26,797 bases of DNA, from contig JBBDXA010000135.1 of NCBI GenBank assembly GCA_040902585.1, positions 1-26,797 of the forward strand. The letters run 5' to 3'. The notes under the pieces were generated by a model that worked only from the letters and a program-made list of their open reading frames with translations, did no database searches and was not told the DNA's origin. Made by a program: the position numbers and the translations under genes. Origin of the DNA: JBBDXA01 sp040902585. Its GTDB lineage: Bacteria; Planctomycetota; Phycisphaerae; Phycisphaerales; Phycisphaeraceae. Position 1 is the stretch's first letter. Every line of letters begins with the position of its first letter. Shown one piece after another: positions 7,347 through 15,723 of the stretch.

Positions 7347-8591
7347 ATGAAACAAGTGTTGCCCCTGTTTGCGCTGCTCCTGACCACGTCGATTGCCCTG
7401 GCTGAGGGGAATTGGCCCCAGTGGCAAGGCCCCGACCGCACCGGCCTTTCCAAGGAATCCGGCTTGCTGAAAAAGTGGCCTGATGCAGGGCCGAGGAAGG
7501 TCTGGACGTTCGACGGGGCCGGCCTGGGCTACAGCAGTTTCGCCGTCGTGGGCGACCGGCTTTACACGCTCGGCTCACGCGGCAAAGAGTCGCTCATCTG
7601 CGTCAATATCACTAACGGCAAGGAAGTCTGGAACGCCGAGATCGGCGAACACTTCACCAACAAGTGGGGCGACGGGCCGCGCGGTACGCCCACGGTGGCG
7701 GGCGGCTTCGTCTACGCCATGGGCGGCAAGGGCGATCTCATCTGCGTCTCCGTGAAGGACGGCAAAGTTGCCTGGAGCAAGAGTCTGACCAAAGACCTGG
7801 GCGGCAGCATCCCGGGTTGGGGCTACACCGAGAGCGTGCTGGTCGATGGCGACAAAGTGTTGTGTACGCCAGGCGGCCGGAAGGGCGCGATCGCGGCCTT
7901 GAGCGCGACGACCGGTGAAGTGATCTGGCAGAGCAAAGACTTCACCGACGGGGCGCAGTACTCCTCGATCATCGTCGCGGAGCATGGCGGCAAGCGACAG
8001 TACATCCAGATCACCATGAACAGCGTCGTTGGCATCGAAGCGGAGTCAGGCAAGCTCCTGTGGCGCAGCGACTGGCCCGGGAAGACAGCCGTGATCCCCT
8101 CGCCGATCTTCCACGATGGCCACGTCTTCGTCACCAGCGGCTACGGCGTCGGCTGCAAGCTTATCCAACTCTCCGATGACAACAAGGCCACCGAGGTTTA
8201 CACCAACAAGACAATCGTGAACCATCACGGCGGCGTGATCCTCGTCGGCGATCACCTCTACGGCCACAGCGATACCGAAGGCTGGGTCTGCATGGAATTC
8301 AAGACCGGCAAGAAAGTGTGGAACGAGAAGCGAGGCGTGGGCAAAGGCTCGATCGGTTATGCCGATGGCATGCTCTACTGCCTGGGCGAGCGCAGCGGCG
8401 AAGTCGCGCTGGTCGAGGCGTCACCGACGGGTTACAACGAAGTCAGCCGGTTCAAGCTCGAACCGCAAAGCAAGCAGCGGTCCAACAGCGGCGGCATCTG
8501 GTCTCACCCCACGATCACGGGCGGGCGGCTCTACCTGCGCGATCAGGAGTTCCTTTCCTCCTATGACGTGAGCGACAACCGCACGAACTGA
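7347..8591 (+). CDS. Secreted PQQ-like beta-propeller repeat protein
   Basis: This is a 414-residue exported protein with a signal peptide (MKQVLPLFALLLTTSIALA, cleavage after ALA at residue 19) and then NWPQWQGPDRTGLS, the opening typical of the large planctomycete family of PQQ-like propeller proteins. Repeated blade motifs follow, each with a Trp-containing turn after a Gly-Lys/Glu step: ITNGKEVWNAEI, KDGKVAWSKSL, TTGEVIWQSKD, ESGKLLWRSDW, KTGKKVWNEKR. About seven blades are likely. No dehydrogenase active-site motif or cytochrome c CXXCH is present, so it is probably a binding or scaffolding protein rather than a quinoprotein enzyme. The start is supported by GAGGA at 7335-7339, seven bases before ATG. 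The gene has its own 115-bp leader and a strong hairpin after it, so it is probably transcribed alone. Its partner is unknown. Confidence 0.85.
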   Translation: MKQVLPLFALLLTTSIALAEGNWPQWQGPDRTGLSKESGLLKKWPDAGPRKVWTFDGAGLGYSSFAVVGDRLYTLGSRGKESLICVNITNGKEVWNAEIGEHFTNKWGDGPRGTPTVAGGFVYAMGGKGDLICVSVKDGKVAWSKSLTKDLGGSIPGWGYTESVLVDGDKVLCTPGGRKGAIAALSATTGEVIWQSKDFTDGAQYSSIIVAEHGGKRQYIQITMNSVVGIEAESGKLLWRSDWPGKTAVIPSPIFHDGHVFVTSGYGVGCKLIQLSDDNKATEVYTNKTIVNHHGGVILVGDHLYGHSDTEGWVCMEFKTGKKVWNEKRGVGKGSIGYADGMLYCLGERSGEVALVEASPTGYNEVSRFKLEPQSKQRSNSGGIWSHPTITGGRLYLRDQEFLSSYDVSDNRTN

Positions 8592-8611
8592 TGCGACATG
8601 ATGTGTAAACC

Positions 8612-8647
8612 ACAAGCCCGATGGCGAGCCTTCGCCATCGGGCTTGT
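8612..8647. terminator. Perfect 16-bp hairpin after the PQQ-like gene
   Basis: ACAAGCCCGATGGCGA (8612-8627) pairs without mismatch with TCGCCATCGGGCTTGT (8632-8647) around a four-base GCCT loop, 20 bp after the stop codon. No run of T follows (AACATTTATG), so it is not a textbook intrinsic terminator. It may end or protect the transcript, or be a dispersed palindrome. Confidence 0.6.
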
Positions 8648-8689
8648 AACATTTATGAGAGGTGTGAACCGTATTGGGCTTGGAGCATC

Positions 8690-8695
8690 TAAAAT
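8690..8695 (+). promoter_or_regulatory. Candidate -10 element for the three-gene membrane cluster
   Basis: TAAAAT (one change from consensus) lies 61 bp before the ATG at 8757 and after the 8612-8647 hairpin. No matching -35 hexamer is seen at usual spacing. Confidence 0.25.
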
Positions 8696-8756
8696 GACGG
8701 CATGCGGTTTCGCCGCAGGTTTGATGTACACGCAAATCAACTCACAGGAGCATCCG

Positions 8757-9428
8757 ATGAATCAGCGACTCTTCCCGTATCTGACGGCGATGGCGATGGC
8801 CTTGGCGCTGGCGTTTCTTTCGGCTTCGGCTTCGGCGGATATCGCGCCGCCTGAGCCGCCCCGGCCGACCAGGCCCGCGCCGCCGCGACCCGGGGAGGGC
8901 AAGGCCGTCGATCTGCCATTGACGATCAAACTGCACGATGACTCGAAACCGATGAAGCTGGAACTTCCGGAGAAACTGCTGGCGGTGAAGGCCGCGGCTG
9001 ATGTCGAAGGCGATGGCGCGACGACGGCGGGCGTAGGCCGGACAGTGGTCGCGGCGGTATTGCTCTCCTTCGGCGCGATGGCGGGCGGCCTGTGGCTGGC
9101 GAGGAAGCGCGGCCGAGGCGCAGGCATCGCGGCGGCGGCGATGGTGATCGGGGCGGCTGGGTTGTGGGTCAGTGACGCATGGGCGAATCGCGCGCCTCCG
9201 CCGCCCCAGCCGCCGGTGCTGCCGTTGCCCGCGGCTGGGCCTTCCATTCGCATCGAGTCCAGCGCGAATGGGAAGACAGCCGTACTGCACATCAGCGAAG
9301 CTCAGCTCGCGGCCATCGCAAAGGAGTTGGCCGCCCAGAAGAAGGGCGGAGCTGAAGGTCGCGGTGATGGAGCCGGCTCGCCGCCGAGGTCAGCCCCGCC
9401 GCCGACGCAGCCGAATCCCGCGCCGTGA
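8757..9428 (+). CDS. Hypothetical membrane protein with proline-rich ends
   Basis: This is a 223-residue protein not assigned to a family. It begins with a signal peptide (LTAMAMALALAFLSASASA, then DIAPPEPPRP). A proline-rich stretch PPRPTRPAPPRPGEG (~35-50) and a small soluble segment follow. Two hydrophobic helices, TVVAAVLLSFGAMAGGLWLA and GIAAAAMVIGAAGLWVSDAWA, flank a basic RKRGRG turn. The C-terminal half has another Pro run (PPPPQPPVLPLP), a short conserved-looking segment IRIESSANGKTAVLHISEAQLAAIAKEL, and a Gly/Pro-rich tail. The start is decided by AGGAG at 8746-8750, six bases before ATG; the frame is open back to 8598, but that extension reads through the upstream hairpin. The downstream membrane gene starts 47 bp later, so a small operon is likely. 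Function unknown. Confidence 0.7.
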   Translation: MNQRLFPYLTAMAMALALAFLSASASADIAPPEPPRPTRPAPPRPGEGKAVDLPLTIKLHDDSKPMKLELPEKLLAVKAAADVEGDGATTAGVGRTVVAAVLLSFGAMAGGLWLARKRGRGAGIAAAAMVIGAAGLWVSDAWANRAPPPPQPPVLPLPAAGPSIRIESSANGKTAVLHISEAQLAAIAKELAAQKKGGAEGRGDGAGSPPRSAPPPTQPNPAP

Positions 9429-9475
9429 TCGCCTCGGCATTCGAAACACTTTTAACTTCCAGATCGTGATGCCGA

Positions 9476-10534
9476 ATGTCACAGGCCTCTTTCCATCCCG
9501 GTGCGGGCGTGTTGCCGCTGGAGCAGCCGCGCAGTGATGCGCGCAGGGGTGCCCGCTGGTTCGCGGCTGTCGCGGTGCTGCTTATCGCATCGGCAGCGAT
9601 TCTCGCGGGTTGGATGCCGATCGGGTTTTCGATCGTGACGGTGTTCCTCTTCGCGGGGCCGCACAACTGGTTCGAGTTCCGCTACTTCCTTTCGCGCATG
9701 CCTGCCCGATGGGGTCCGCGGCGAACGTACTTCCTCGTGGGCATCGGCGGGGCATTCGGGCTTACGTTTGCATTCATCGCCTACACGTGGATCGGCATCG
9801 CCGCCGGCTTCAGCATGGCGACGTGGGAAACCATCTCGGCGATCTGGAACACGACGATGGTGCTGTGGATCGCATCACTGCTCCAGATACGCGGCAGCGA
9901 GCGACAAGGCCGCGACTGGTCCTGGTGCTGGATGCTGGCGTTCATCGTCGCGGCCGTGGGCTGGCTGGCGCCGCTCCAGTTCGGCATCGCGATGGTGTAC
10001 CTGCATCCGGTGGTGGCGATGGTGTTTCTCGATCGTGAGATCGCAAGGCGCAAGCCCGCATGGCTGCGGACGTATCGCGCGCTGCTCATGCTGGTGCCGG
10101 CGGTGCTGGTGATGCTGTGGTGGCGATTGGGCAGCGCGCCTGATCTGCCGGGGATGGATGCACTTTCGGTCCGCATCACGCGCCACGCAGGCGGGGGCAT
10201 CGGGGGCATCGCGGGCACCGGGGGCTTCGCTTCGACACACTTCCTCGTCGCGGCCCACACCTTCCTGGAAATGCTGCACTACAGCGTCTGGCTCATCGCC
10301 ATGCCCCTGGTCGCGATGGGCCTGCGGCCGTGGTCCGTTGCCGCGGTGCCGTTGGCGAAAAAATCGCTCGCCTTCCGCAGGCTCGCGCTGGCCATTGTCC
10401 TCATCGGCGCAGCCCTCGTCGTCATCTTCTGGCTGGGCTTCCTGGCGGACTACCCGCGCACGCGCGACATCTACTTCACCGTCGCCATGCTGCACGTGCT
10501 GGCGGAGTTTCCGTTCCTGATCCGTTCGATGTGA
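9476..10534 (+). CDS. Polytopic membrane protein of unknown function
   Basis: This 352-residue protein has about eight to nine hydrophobic segments from residue ~28 to the end. Features that look conserved are FAGPHNWFEFRYFLSRMPARWG (His63) just after the second helix, AMVYLHP (His177), a helix with histidines six to seven residues apart in HFLVAAHTFLEMLHYSVW (His255, His261, His268), and AMLHVLAEFPFLIR at the C-terminus (His340). Histidines inside or at the ends of membrane helices could bind a metal or haem, but this is inference. I do not recognise the family with confidence. Start ATG 9476 lacks a clear Shine-Dalgarno. The next gene begins 12 bp after its stop, indicating co-transcription and probably a functional link. 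Confidence 0.75.
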   Translation: MSQASFHPGAGVLPLEQPRSDARRGARWFAAVAVLLIASAAILAGWMPIGFSIVTVFLFAGPHNWFEFRYFLSRMPARWGPRRTYFLVGIGGAFGLTFAFIAYTWIGIAAGFSMATWETISAIWNTTMVLWIASLLQIRGSERQGRDWSWCWMLAFIVAAVGWLAPLQFGIAMVYLHPVVAMVFLDREIARRKPAWLRTYRALLMLVPAVLVMLWWRLGSAPDLPGMDALSVRITRHAGGGIGGIAGTGGFASTHFLVAAHTFLEMLHYSVWLIAMPLVAMGLRPWSVAAVPLAKKSLAFRRLALAIVLIGAALVVIFWLGFLADYPRTRDIYFTVAMLHVLAEFPFLIRSM

Positions 10535-10545
10535 CGGGCGCTGAT

Positions 10546-10953
10546 ATGTCCGACGTCGAATACTTCTTGCGACCGCTTCCTTTCGCGTATCTGTTGACGA
10601 TTGCGCTGGAAATTCCGGTGCTGCTCGCCCTCCTGTCGCGGCAGCATCCATTGAAACGCAAACTCGCCGCGGGCGTGTGGCTCACGGCCTGCACGTACCC
10701 CATCGTCGCCCTCGCGCTGCCGCTGATGTTCAACATTCGAAACGAGCCTTCAAACTACGTGACGTACTTGATCGTCGCCGAGTTGTTCGCGCCGCTCGCC
10801 GAGTGCGCGATCTTCACGCTGGCGTTTCACCGCGTAGGCACACCGCGTGGCGAGCGCTGGCGCGATTACATCGCCATCACGCTGGCGAATCTTGCGTCGT
10901 TCCTGATCGGGATGATGATTCCATTGGAAGCGTGGATCGGCCTGCGTCAGTGA
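10546..10953 (+). CDS. Small four-helix membrane protein of unknown function
   Basis: This 135-residue protein begins MSDVEYFLRPLPFAYLLTIA. Hydrophobic segments lie at ~11-32, ~45-62, ~73-95 and ~110-130, with polar features RQHPLKRK and HRVGTPRGERWRDY on one side. An acidic residue in the first helix (ALEIPVLLALL) and in the third (VAELFAPLAECAIF) could be functional. I cannot name a family. It lies 12 bp downstream of the polytopic protein. Its frame is open far upstream inside the preceding gene, but the ATG at 10546 gives a sensible membrane-protein start. The stop almost touches the stop of the convergent lipoprotein gene. Confidence 0.7.
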   Translation: MSDVEYFLRPLPFAYLLTIALEIPVLLALLSRQHPLKRKLAAGVWLTACTYPIVALALPLMFNIRNEPSNYVTYLIVAELFAPLAECAIFTLAFHRVGTPRGERWRDYIAITLANLASFLIGMMIPLEAWIGLRQ

Positions 10954-10965
10954 TCGCCCGCGAGG

Positions 10966-11631
10966 TCACTGCGGCTGCGGGGCGGGCGTGTTGAAGAGAA
11001 TGATCGCGCCCACGAGCTGGAACGGCGACGTGACGATGTCAGCGACGAACGCCAGCGGCACCAGCAGTGCACGGCCCGCGTTCGCCGACCGCGACCGCAC
11101 AACCCACCTGATGTGCGCATCGAGCCGAAGCTCCCTCACCACATCCTCGGCACCGCGCGCCGGCTGGACGTAGACCATTGATGGACTCTCATCCGACAGG
11201 CTCAGGATGATCACCTTCCGCAGCTGTGCCGGCTGATCTTTCAACCATCCAGGCCAGTCACCCGGAACTGTCCCGTGATAGCCGATAATCACTCGTGCGC
11301 ACTCGCCGCCGCCTTGTACTTCGCCCGATTCCCAGGCTGCGGCGGTCGCGCCATCGTCAGGATCGACCGGGATGCGAACGAGCAGCACGCGCGGCTCGCC
11401 CCGAGCGGCGAGCGCTCCGTCGAGCTCGAAAATCTCGTAACGCCGCCCGTCGTGCGGCTGAATTCCGAGATAGCGAGCGCGATGCTCGCCGGCAAGGCTG
11501 TTGTTGACGAACTCCCTGCGGACCGCGGCCTCCTCGCGCATGTCGCTCATCACGCGCGACGAGAGGCAACCGCACAGGCACGACAACTGCAACAGGATTG
11601 CGAAAACGCGGGTGAGCATGGAATGCATCAC
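10966..11631 (-). CDS. Small lipoprotein, YceK/YidQ-like C-terminal motif
   Basis: This is a 221-residue exported protein. The N-terminus MLTRVFAILLQLSCLCGCLSS has a hydrophobic core and candidate lipobox cysteines (LSCLC or LCGC), so membrane anchoring by lipidation is likely. The C-terminal segment RALLVPLAFVADIVTSPFQLVGAI resembles the Pro-x-D-x-x-x-x-P pattern of YceK/YidQ-type lipoproteins and includes a second hydrophobic stretch. The start is uncertain among GTG 11631, ATG 11628 and ATG 11619; the last gives the most usual signal-peptide length. It follows the Uma2 gene on the same strand after 72 bp and converges with the small membrane gene 12 bp away. Function unknown. Confidence 0.65.
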   Translation of the reverse strand: MMHSMLTRVFAILLQLSCLCGCLSSRVMSDMREEAAVRREFVNNSLAGEHRARYLGIQPHDGRRYEIFELDGALAARGEPRVLLVRIPVDPDDGATAAAWESGEVQGGGECARVIIGYHGTVPGDWPGWLKDQPAQLRKVIILSLSDESPSMVYVQPARGAEDVVRELRLDAHIRWVVRSRSANAGRALLVPLAFVADIVTSPFQLVGAIILFNTPAPQPQ

Positions 11632-11703
11632 CGCATTGAGCGATCGAAGGAAAGGAAAGGTTCACAACTAAAGCGTGCCGATTAGCCTGTCGCAGTGGTC
11701 GGC

Positions 11704-12513
11704 TTAGACGGGCCTTGAGGCCAGCGTGTACCGCCAGTTCCCCAGTGGATCGCGCTTGCGTTGGAGCTTGAAGTCGTGCTTGAAGAGCGGCGAGCGTGTC
11801 CAGCCATCGACTTCGGCAACGGGTTCGTAGCCGTGCGGCTCGTGGCGGAGCAGGTGAAACACGACGGGGTCGCGCACGGCGTCGATGAGCCAGTATTCGG
11901 GAATGCCCGCCTTGTGGTAGGCCGCCCGCAGGATTTTCTTGTCCTTGCGCTGCGAAGTGCGGCTGACGATCTCCAGAACCCAGTCGGGGGTGCCGCGCAG
12001 TTCCGTGGACTCGCCCGGACGGTTCGCCCGAGGCTGCAATCTCAACCGGGCAGATTCCAATGTCTTCCAAAGTGAAAACAGGGCATCGGGTTCAGTCGAA
12101 AGATCCGCAGCAGGGTTGACCAGCAGCGCTCGATCACTATAGACCTCGCCCTCCATGCCAGACTCGATGAGTTGCCTGATACGGAATGTAATCTCCGTCT
12201 TCAGACGATTGTGGATGTTGATCTCTTCGGGACTCATGTCAAAGAGCAGCTCCTTTTCGATCAGCGATGCGCGAATGCCCTTGGGAAATGCATCGGATGT
12301 GACCCACTCGACGAAACCTGCCAGTGTGCCGGCTGACACGGGGATGCTGAGCATGTCGTCATCGAACAGATAAGATTCGACAAGCAGTTCCCTATCGATG
12401 AACGAGGCGCGGACATCTTCGGGAAACTCATCTGACAAGACCCATTCCCGGAACCCGTCGAGAGTGCAGGCCGTTGCAGGTACGCTCAACATGTCATCAA
12501 GAGCGGTCTTCAT
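11704..12513 (-). CDS. Uma2-family (DUF820) putative nuclease with duplicated N-terminal module
   Basis: This 269-residue protein belongs to the Uma2 family, PD-(D/E)XK nuclease-fold proteins abundant in cyanobacteria and planctomycetes with no firm biological role. Core motifs are MSPEEINIHNRLKTEI (~93-108), EPDALF with Asp143, PDWVLEIVSRTS with Glu181, and the RKDKK lysines (~190-194) followed by YHKAGIPEYWLID. These are the expected metal and catalytic positions. The typical family length is ~190; the extra length is an N-terminal duplication in which residues 6-46 and 52-92 align at about 25 of 41 identical positions (DDMLS, TL.GF.EWV.SD.FP, RAS.I..ELL). The second copy runs into the MSPEE motif as in ordinary family members. 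It is 42 bp downstream of wbaP on the same strand; a role in glycan synthesis is not implied. Confidence 0.8.
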   Translation of the reverse strand: MKTALDDMLSVPATACTLDGFREWVLSDEFPEDVRASFIDRELLVESYLFDDDMLSIPVSAGTLAGFVEWVTSDAFPKGIRASLIEKELLFDMSPEEINIHNRLKTEITFRIRQLIESGMEGEVYSDRALLVNPAADLSTEPDALFSLWKTLESARLRLQPRANRPGESTELRGTPDWVLEIVSRTSQRKDKKILRAAYHKAGIPEYWLIDAVRDPVVFHLLRHEPHGYEPVAEVDGWTRSPLFKHDFKLQRKRDPLGNWRYTLASRPV

Positions 12514-12555
12514 GCTTGTATTGTAGCCGCCGCGCGGCCACTTCCCGCGCCCCGC

Positions 12556-14049
12556 TCAATACGCCCCGCGCCCCAGCACCACCACAATCCCCGTGCGCGA
12601 CAGGATGAACATGTCCATCCACACCGACCAGTTGCGCACGTAATGTTCATCCAGCCAGACGCGGTCGCTGTAGCGCAGGTTGTTGCGCCCGCAGACCTGC
12701 CACAGGCCGGTGATGCCGGGGCGCACGCGTTTGTAGAGTTCGAAGCAGTCGCCGTATTTGATGACCTCGGATTCGATGATCGGCCTTGGGCCCACCAGGC
12801 TCATTTGTCCGACCAGCACGTTGATCACCTGCGGCAGCTCATCCAGGCTGGTGCGGCGAAGGAATCGGCCGATGGCGGTGACGCGCGGATCGTGCCGCAG
12901 CTTCTGTTCCTTCTCCCACTCCAGCGCCGCGTCGGGGTTCGCCGCCAGGTAATCCTTGAACACCTGCTCGTGGTTCTCGATCATGGTGCGGAACTTCAGG
13001 CAGTTGAACTTTGTGCCGCCCCTGCCAATGCGCTGGTGTTTGAAGAGGACCGGGCCGCGCGAGTTGAGCTTGATGAGCAGGGCGATGAAGGACATCAGCA
13101 GCAGCAGCAGCGGCGCGAGCAGAAGGACCAGCGACAGGTCGATCAGGCGTTTGCCGAGCATGTGTCGCCGGTCGAGCAGGCGATGGTGCACGCGCAGGCC
13201 CAGTACGCCGCCGTAGTCCTGGGCGAAGACTTCGATGCTGCGCACGCCGCTGAGATCCGGTGCCAGGACGAGGTGCTGCACGTGCTTCTGCTCGTCCTGA
13301 AGAATGTCCTGCACGCGCGACGGAGTCAGGTCCGCGGCGATGACAATGAAGATGACCGAGGGATTCTCTTTCGCCAGCCGCGCCAACTGTTCGGTGCCGC
13401 CGAGGAACGCCACATCGCGAAAGCCGCGATGCCGCCAGGGATGATCACTGAGAATGCCCACGGGTTTGATGCCCAGCTCCGGCCCCGCGCTCAGCGTGCG
13501 GATCAACCTGCGCCCGACGCGCCCGCAGCCGACGAGTACCGCCGGCCGGCCCCACCAGGCCTTGGGCCCCAGCAGCATGCGCGTGAGTGACCGGCCCAGC
13601 AGAACGGCGAACACCGCAGCAGGACACGCCGCCAGGAAAATCAATCGCGAGTAAATGTCAGGCGTGCGCAGCAGAAATGAAACCGAGCCCAGCCCCAGGT
13701 ACACCAGCGCGATTCCTACGCACACCTGCCGGGTCTCCTGCGGCGGATTCAGAGGCACGCTGTACGTCTGCATGAAGGCGAACAGCGTGATGAACGCCGC
13801 GAGCACGGGCCACAGCGCCAGGTACATCGCCGGGTCGAACTCGCCGCCGAAGATGTACCGCACCATGACGATCACCACGTTCGCCACGGACAGCGCGATC
13901 AGATCGCTCAACACCAGCGCAGCCATTGTCCAGCTCACGCGCTGGGTCACCTTCAGCGACTGCGCGGCGATCGGCTCAGGCGATGATTCAGGCTCAGAAG
14001 GGGGCATCTGTGGAGCGGTGGGCGGTGATGAAAGCGTGTCAACAGTCAA
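12556..14049 (-). CDS. wbaP: Undecaprenyl-phosphate sugar phosphotransferase, WbaP type
   Basis: This 497-residue inner-membrane enzyme would start glycan-repeat synthesis by moving a sugar-1-phosphate from a UDP-sugar to undecaprenyl phosphate. Four N-terminal membrane segments (~40-155) precede a Rossmann-like domain (VLVGCGRVGRRLI, GxGxxG at 174-179). The catalytic phosphoglycosyltransferase domain (~295-497) has a re-entrant hydrophobic segment, FKHQRIGRGG, FRTM, SLDELPQVINVLVGQMSLVG and GPRP. The endings LEWEKEQKLRHDPRVT and NLRYSDRVWLDEHYVRNWS are characteristic of the WbaP subgroup (galactose-1-P in the type enzyme; substrate here not certain). The start is TTG with AAGGAA seven bases upstream (complement of 14057-14062). 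Neighbouring glycosyltransferases and nucleotide-sugar genes support a role in surface polysaccharide. Confidence 0.88.
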   Translation of the reverse strand: MTVDTLSSPPTAPQMPPSEPESSPEPIAAQSLKVTQRVSWTMAALVLSDLIALSVANVVIVMVRYIFGGEFDPAMYLALWPVLAAFITLFAFMQTYSVPLNPPQETRQVCVGIALVYLGLGSVSFLLRTPDIYSRLIFLAACPAAVFAVLLGRSLTRMLLGPKAWWGRPAVLVGCGRVGRRLIRTLSAGPELGIKPVGILSDHPWRHRGFRDVAFLGGTEQLARLAKENPSVIFIVIAADLTPSRVQDILQDEQKHVQHLVLAPDLSGVRSIEVFAQDYGGVLGLRVHHRLLDRRHMLGKRLIDLSLVLLLAPLLLLLMSFIALLIKLNSRGPVLFKHQRIGRGGTKFNCLKFRTMIENHEQVFKDYLAANPDAALEWEKEQKLRHDPRVTAIGRFLRRTSLDELPQVINVLVGQMSLVGPRPIIESEVIKYGDCFELYKRVRPGITGLWQVCGRNNLRYSDRVWLDEHYVRNWSVWMDMFILSRTGIVVVLGRGAY

Positions 14050-14175
14050 AGGGACTTTCCTTGGAATGGACGTTCATCTTACCTGATTGCCTTGGTTTTC
14101 AGGTGAACCCGAATTCAGGCCGCAATGAACCGCTGAATTGTCCGCTCTTTCGGCCATTGATGAACCTTCACTGCT

Positions 14176-15723
14176 TCAAGGCTGCTCATCCGTGCCGCTT
14201 CGGTTTGCAGGCGTCAGCAGTTGTCGCAAGGTCCACGGCTCCTCTCCCGGTTTGCCCGGCACCGAAAAAATGTCAGGGCCGACTTCCCATCCCAGATTCG
14301 GATTCGCAAGCAGCTCCTTCTGTTCGGCGCTCAGCGGCGTGATGATGTACGCCCGCGCGTTCATGTTGAGGCTTGACCAGTGCGTGACGGGCGGGAAGAC
14401 GCTTCGGCGACTCCAGTAGGTGACCAGGCTGGCGTTGTTCATGGAGCCGACGATCCAGCAGTCGCGGTCGGTACGCTCCATGATGGTCAGGCTGAATTCT
14501 CGCAGGCCTCGCACCGACCGGTGGCGGTAGTTGTCGAGGAAGGGCACGCGACGCTGTTCGATGAGAATGCCCGCGGACCGGGCGACGTTCATGAGTGGCC
14601 AGAGTCCGAGCATCACGATGAACAGGATGCTCGTGCCCCGGCTGGGCCATCGCGCTTCGACGCCGGCCCCCAGCCGCCACCAGGCGAATGCCATCAGCGG
14701 CAACAGGGCGACGAAGTACCGGGCATCCGCGAAAAAGAGCAGCCACTGGATGAGGAACAGGATGACCATCACGCCCCAGAGCAGTCGCATTCGCGCCAGG
14801 GCGATCATGCCGGCAATCGCGGCGAAGGCGACGGCGAAATTCAGCGGAGCCAGTCCGAGCTGGTTGCCGAATAGGGCATTGGGCCCTTCATCGAGCATCA
14901 GCCGTTGAGTGTTGTCGGGCACTCGGTTCAAGAGCGTGTCCGAGAGCATGTCGCTGAGTCGAGTGACGATCTCCTGTTCGCGCGGGAGCAGTCCGCCGTC
15001 GCGGGCGCGCGGATCGAGATACCGCAGGAGCGCCATCAGGCCGATGACGACGAGGATCGCGCCGATCGTGCGCCGGCGTTTGGGGCTGCGCATCGCCTGC
15101 ACGAACATCACCACCAGCCAGGCCGCCAGCACGTTGATGAACACGATGCGGAACGCCGCCATCCAGATGAAGCTCAGCGCCATGACGGCGTAGTTGACCA
15201 CCGGCCTGCCCACGCCGTGTCGATGCCTTTCGTAACTCCAAAGGAGCAGCATCACGCCGAAGAGGAAGGGCACATCGTTGAGAACGTCAAACGTGTATCG
15301 GTAGAAGATCGAAGACACGCCGACCATGAGCGTGATGACGACCGCGGTCGGGCGGTCAGCGTGCAGGAGAAAGGTGCGGTGGACCAATACGAGCGTGCCC
15401 ATCGCCAGCAGGAAGAAGAGCACGAGCACCGGCCAGAACGTGTCGTTGCCCAGAAGTTTGAAGCTGGCGGCGAGCAGGTAGATCGTCGCGGGTGAGGCGT
15501 TGCCCGCGAAGCCGGTCGGATGTTCAAAGCCGTGGCCCTCGGCAATGCTGCGCGCGACGGTGGCGAAGGCGGCCGAATCAGGCCCCACGCGCCACTGGCC
15601 GTTGAAACCGGCGAGGTAAAACACCCCCAGCAGAATGAACAGCAGCCGGCGATGTCGGTCAGTCCATTCAAGAACGCGCGTGGTCACTCGCCCCGGCTCG
15701 ATATGGTTGGCGTGTTCCATCAC
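14176..15723 (-). CDS. GT39-like membrane glycosyltransferase (ArnT/PMT superfamily)
   Basis: This 515-residue protein has about ten to eleven hydrophobic helices and a soluble C-terminal part. The first periplasmic loop carries the acidic signature of the superfamily (WRVGPDSAAFATVARSIAEGHGF; Asp-Ser after a Gly-Pro). YTFDVLNDVPFLFG in a later helix end is also typical of lipid-linked sugar transferases that use polyprenyl-phosphate donors. The C-terminal region (SLTIMERTDRDCWIVGSMNNASLVTYWSRR) resembles that found in planctomycete members. It probably adds a sugar on the outer face of the inner membrane. Two ATGs overlap the start (15723, 15720) and neither has a clear Shine-Dalgarno. wbaP is 126 bp downstream on the same strand, with no obvious structure in between. 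Substrate unknown. Confidence 0.72.
   Translation of the reverse strand: MMEHANHIEPGRVTTRVLEWTDRHRRLLFILLGVFYLAGFNGQWRVGPDSAAFATVARSIAEGHGFEHPTGFAGNASPATIYLLAASFKLLGNDTFWPVLVLFFLLAMGTLVLVHRTFLLHADRPTAVVITLMVGVSSIFYRYTFDVLNDVPFLFGVMLLLWSYERHRHGVGRPVVNYAVMALSFIWMAAFRIVFINVLAAWLVVMFVQAMRSPKRRRTIGAILVVIGLMALLRYLDPRARDGGLLPREQEIVTRLSDMLSDTLLNRVPDNTQRLMLDEGPNALFGNQLGLAPLNFAVAFAAIAGMIALARMRLLWGVMVILFLIQWLLFFADARYFVALLPLMAFAWWRLGAGVEARWPSRGTSILFIVMLGLWPLMNVARSAGILIEQRRVPFLDNYRHRSVRGLREFSLTIMERTDRDCWIVGSMNNASLVTYWSRRSVFPPVTHWSSLNMNARAYIITPLSAEQKELLANPNLGWEVGPDIFSVPGKPGEEPWTLRQLLTPANRSGTDEQP

Noticed and set aside
7347..8591. PQQ-dependent alcohol or glucose dehydrogenase
   Set aside because: It has blade repeats but is too short and lacks the catalytic Asp region, the disulfide pair and any haem motif of true quinoprotein dehydrogenases.
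8598..8756. N-terminal extension of the 8757 membrane protein
   Set aside because: It would read through the perfect hairpin; the ATG at 8757 has AGGAG at the right distance and a proper signal peptide.
9476..10534. Brp/Blh-type beta-carotene dioxygenase
   Set aside because: Both are polytopic with helix histidines, but the histidine spacing here does not match the known metal-binding pattern, and no carotenoid or rhodopsin gene is nearby.
10948..10971. CAGTGA...TCACTG hairpin as a terminator between convergent genes
   Set aside because: Only six pairs with a 12-base loop; the match partly arises because the two facing stop codons are TGA and its complement.
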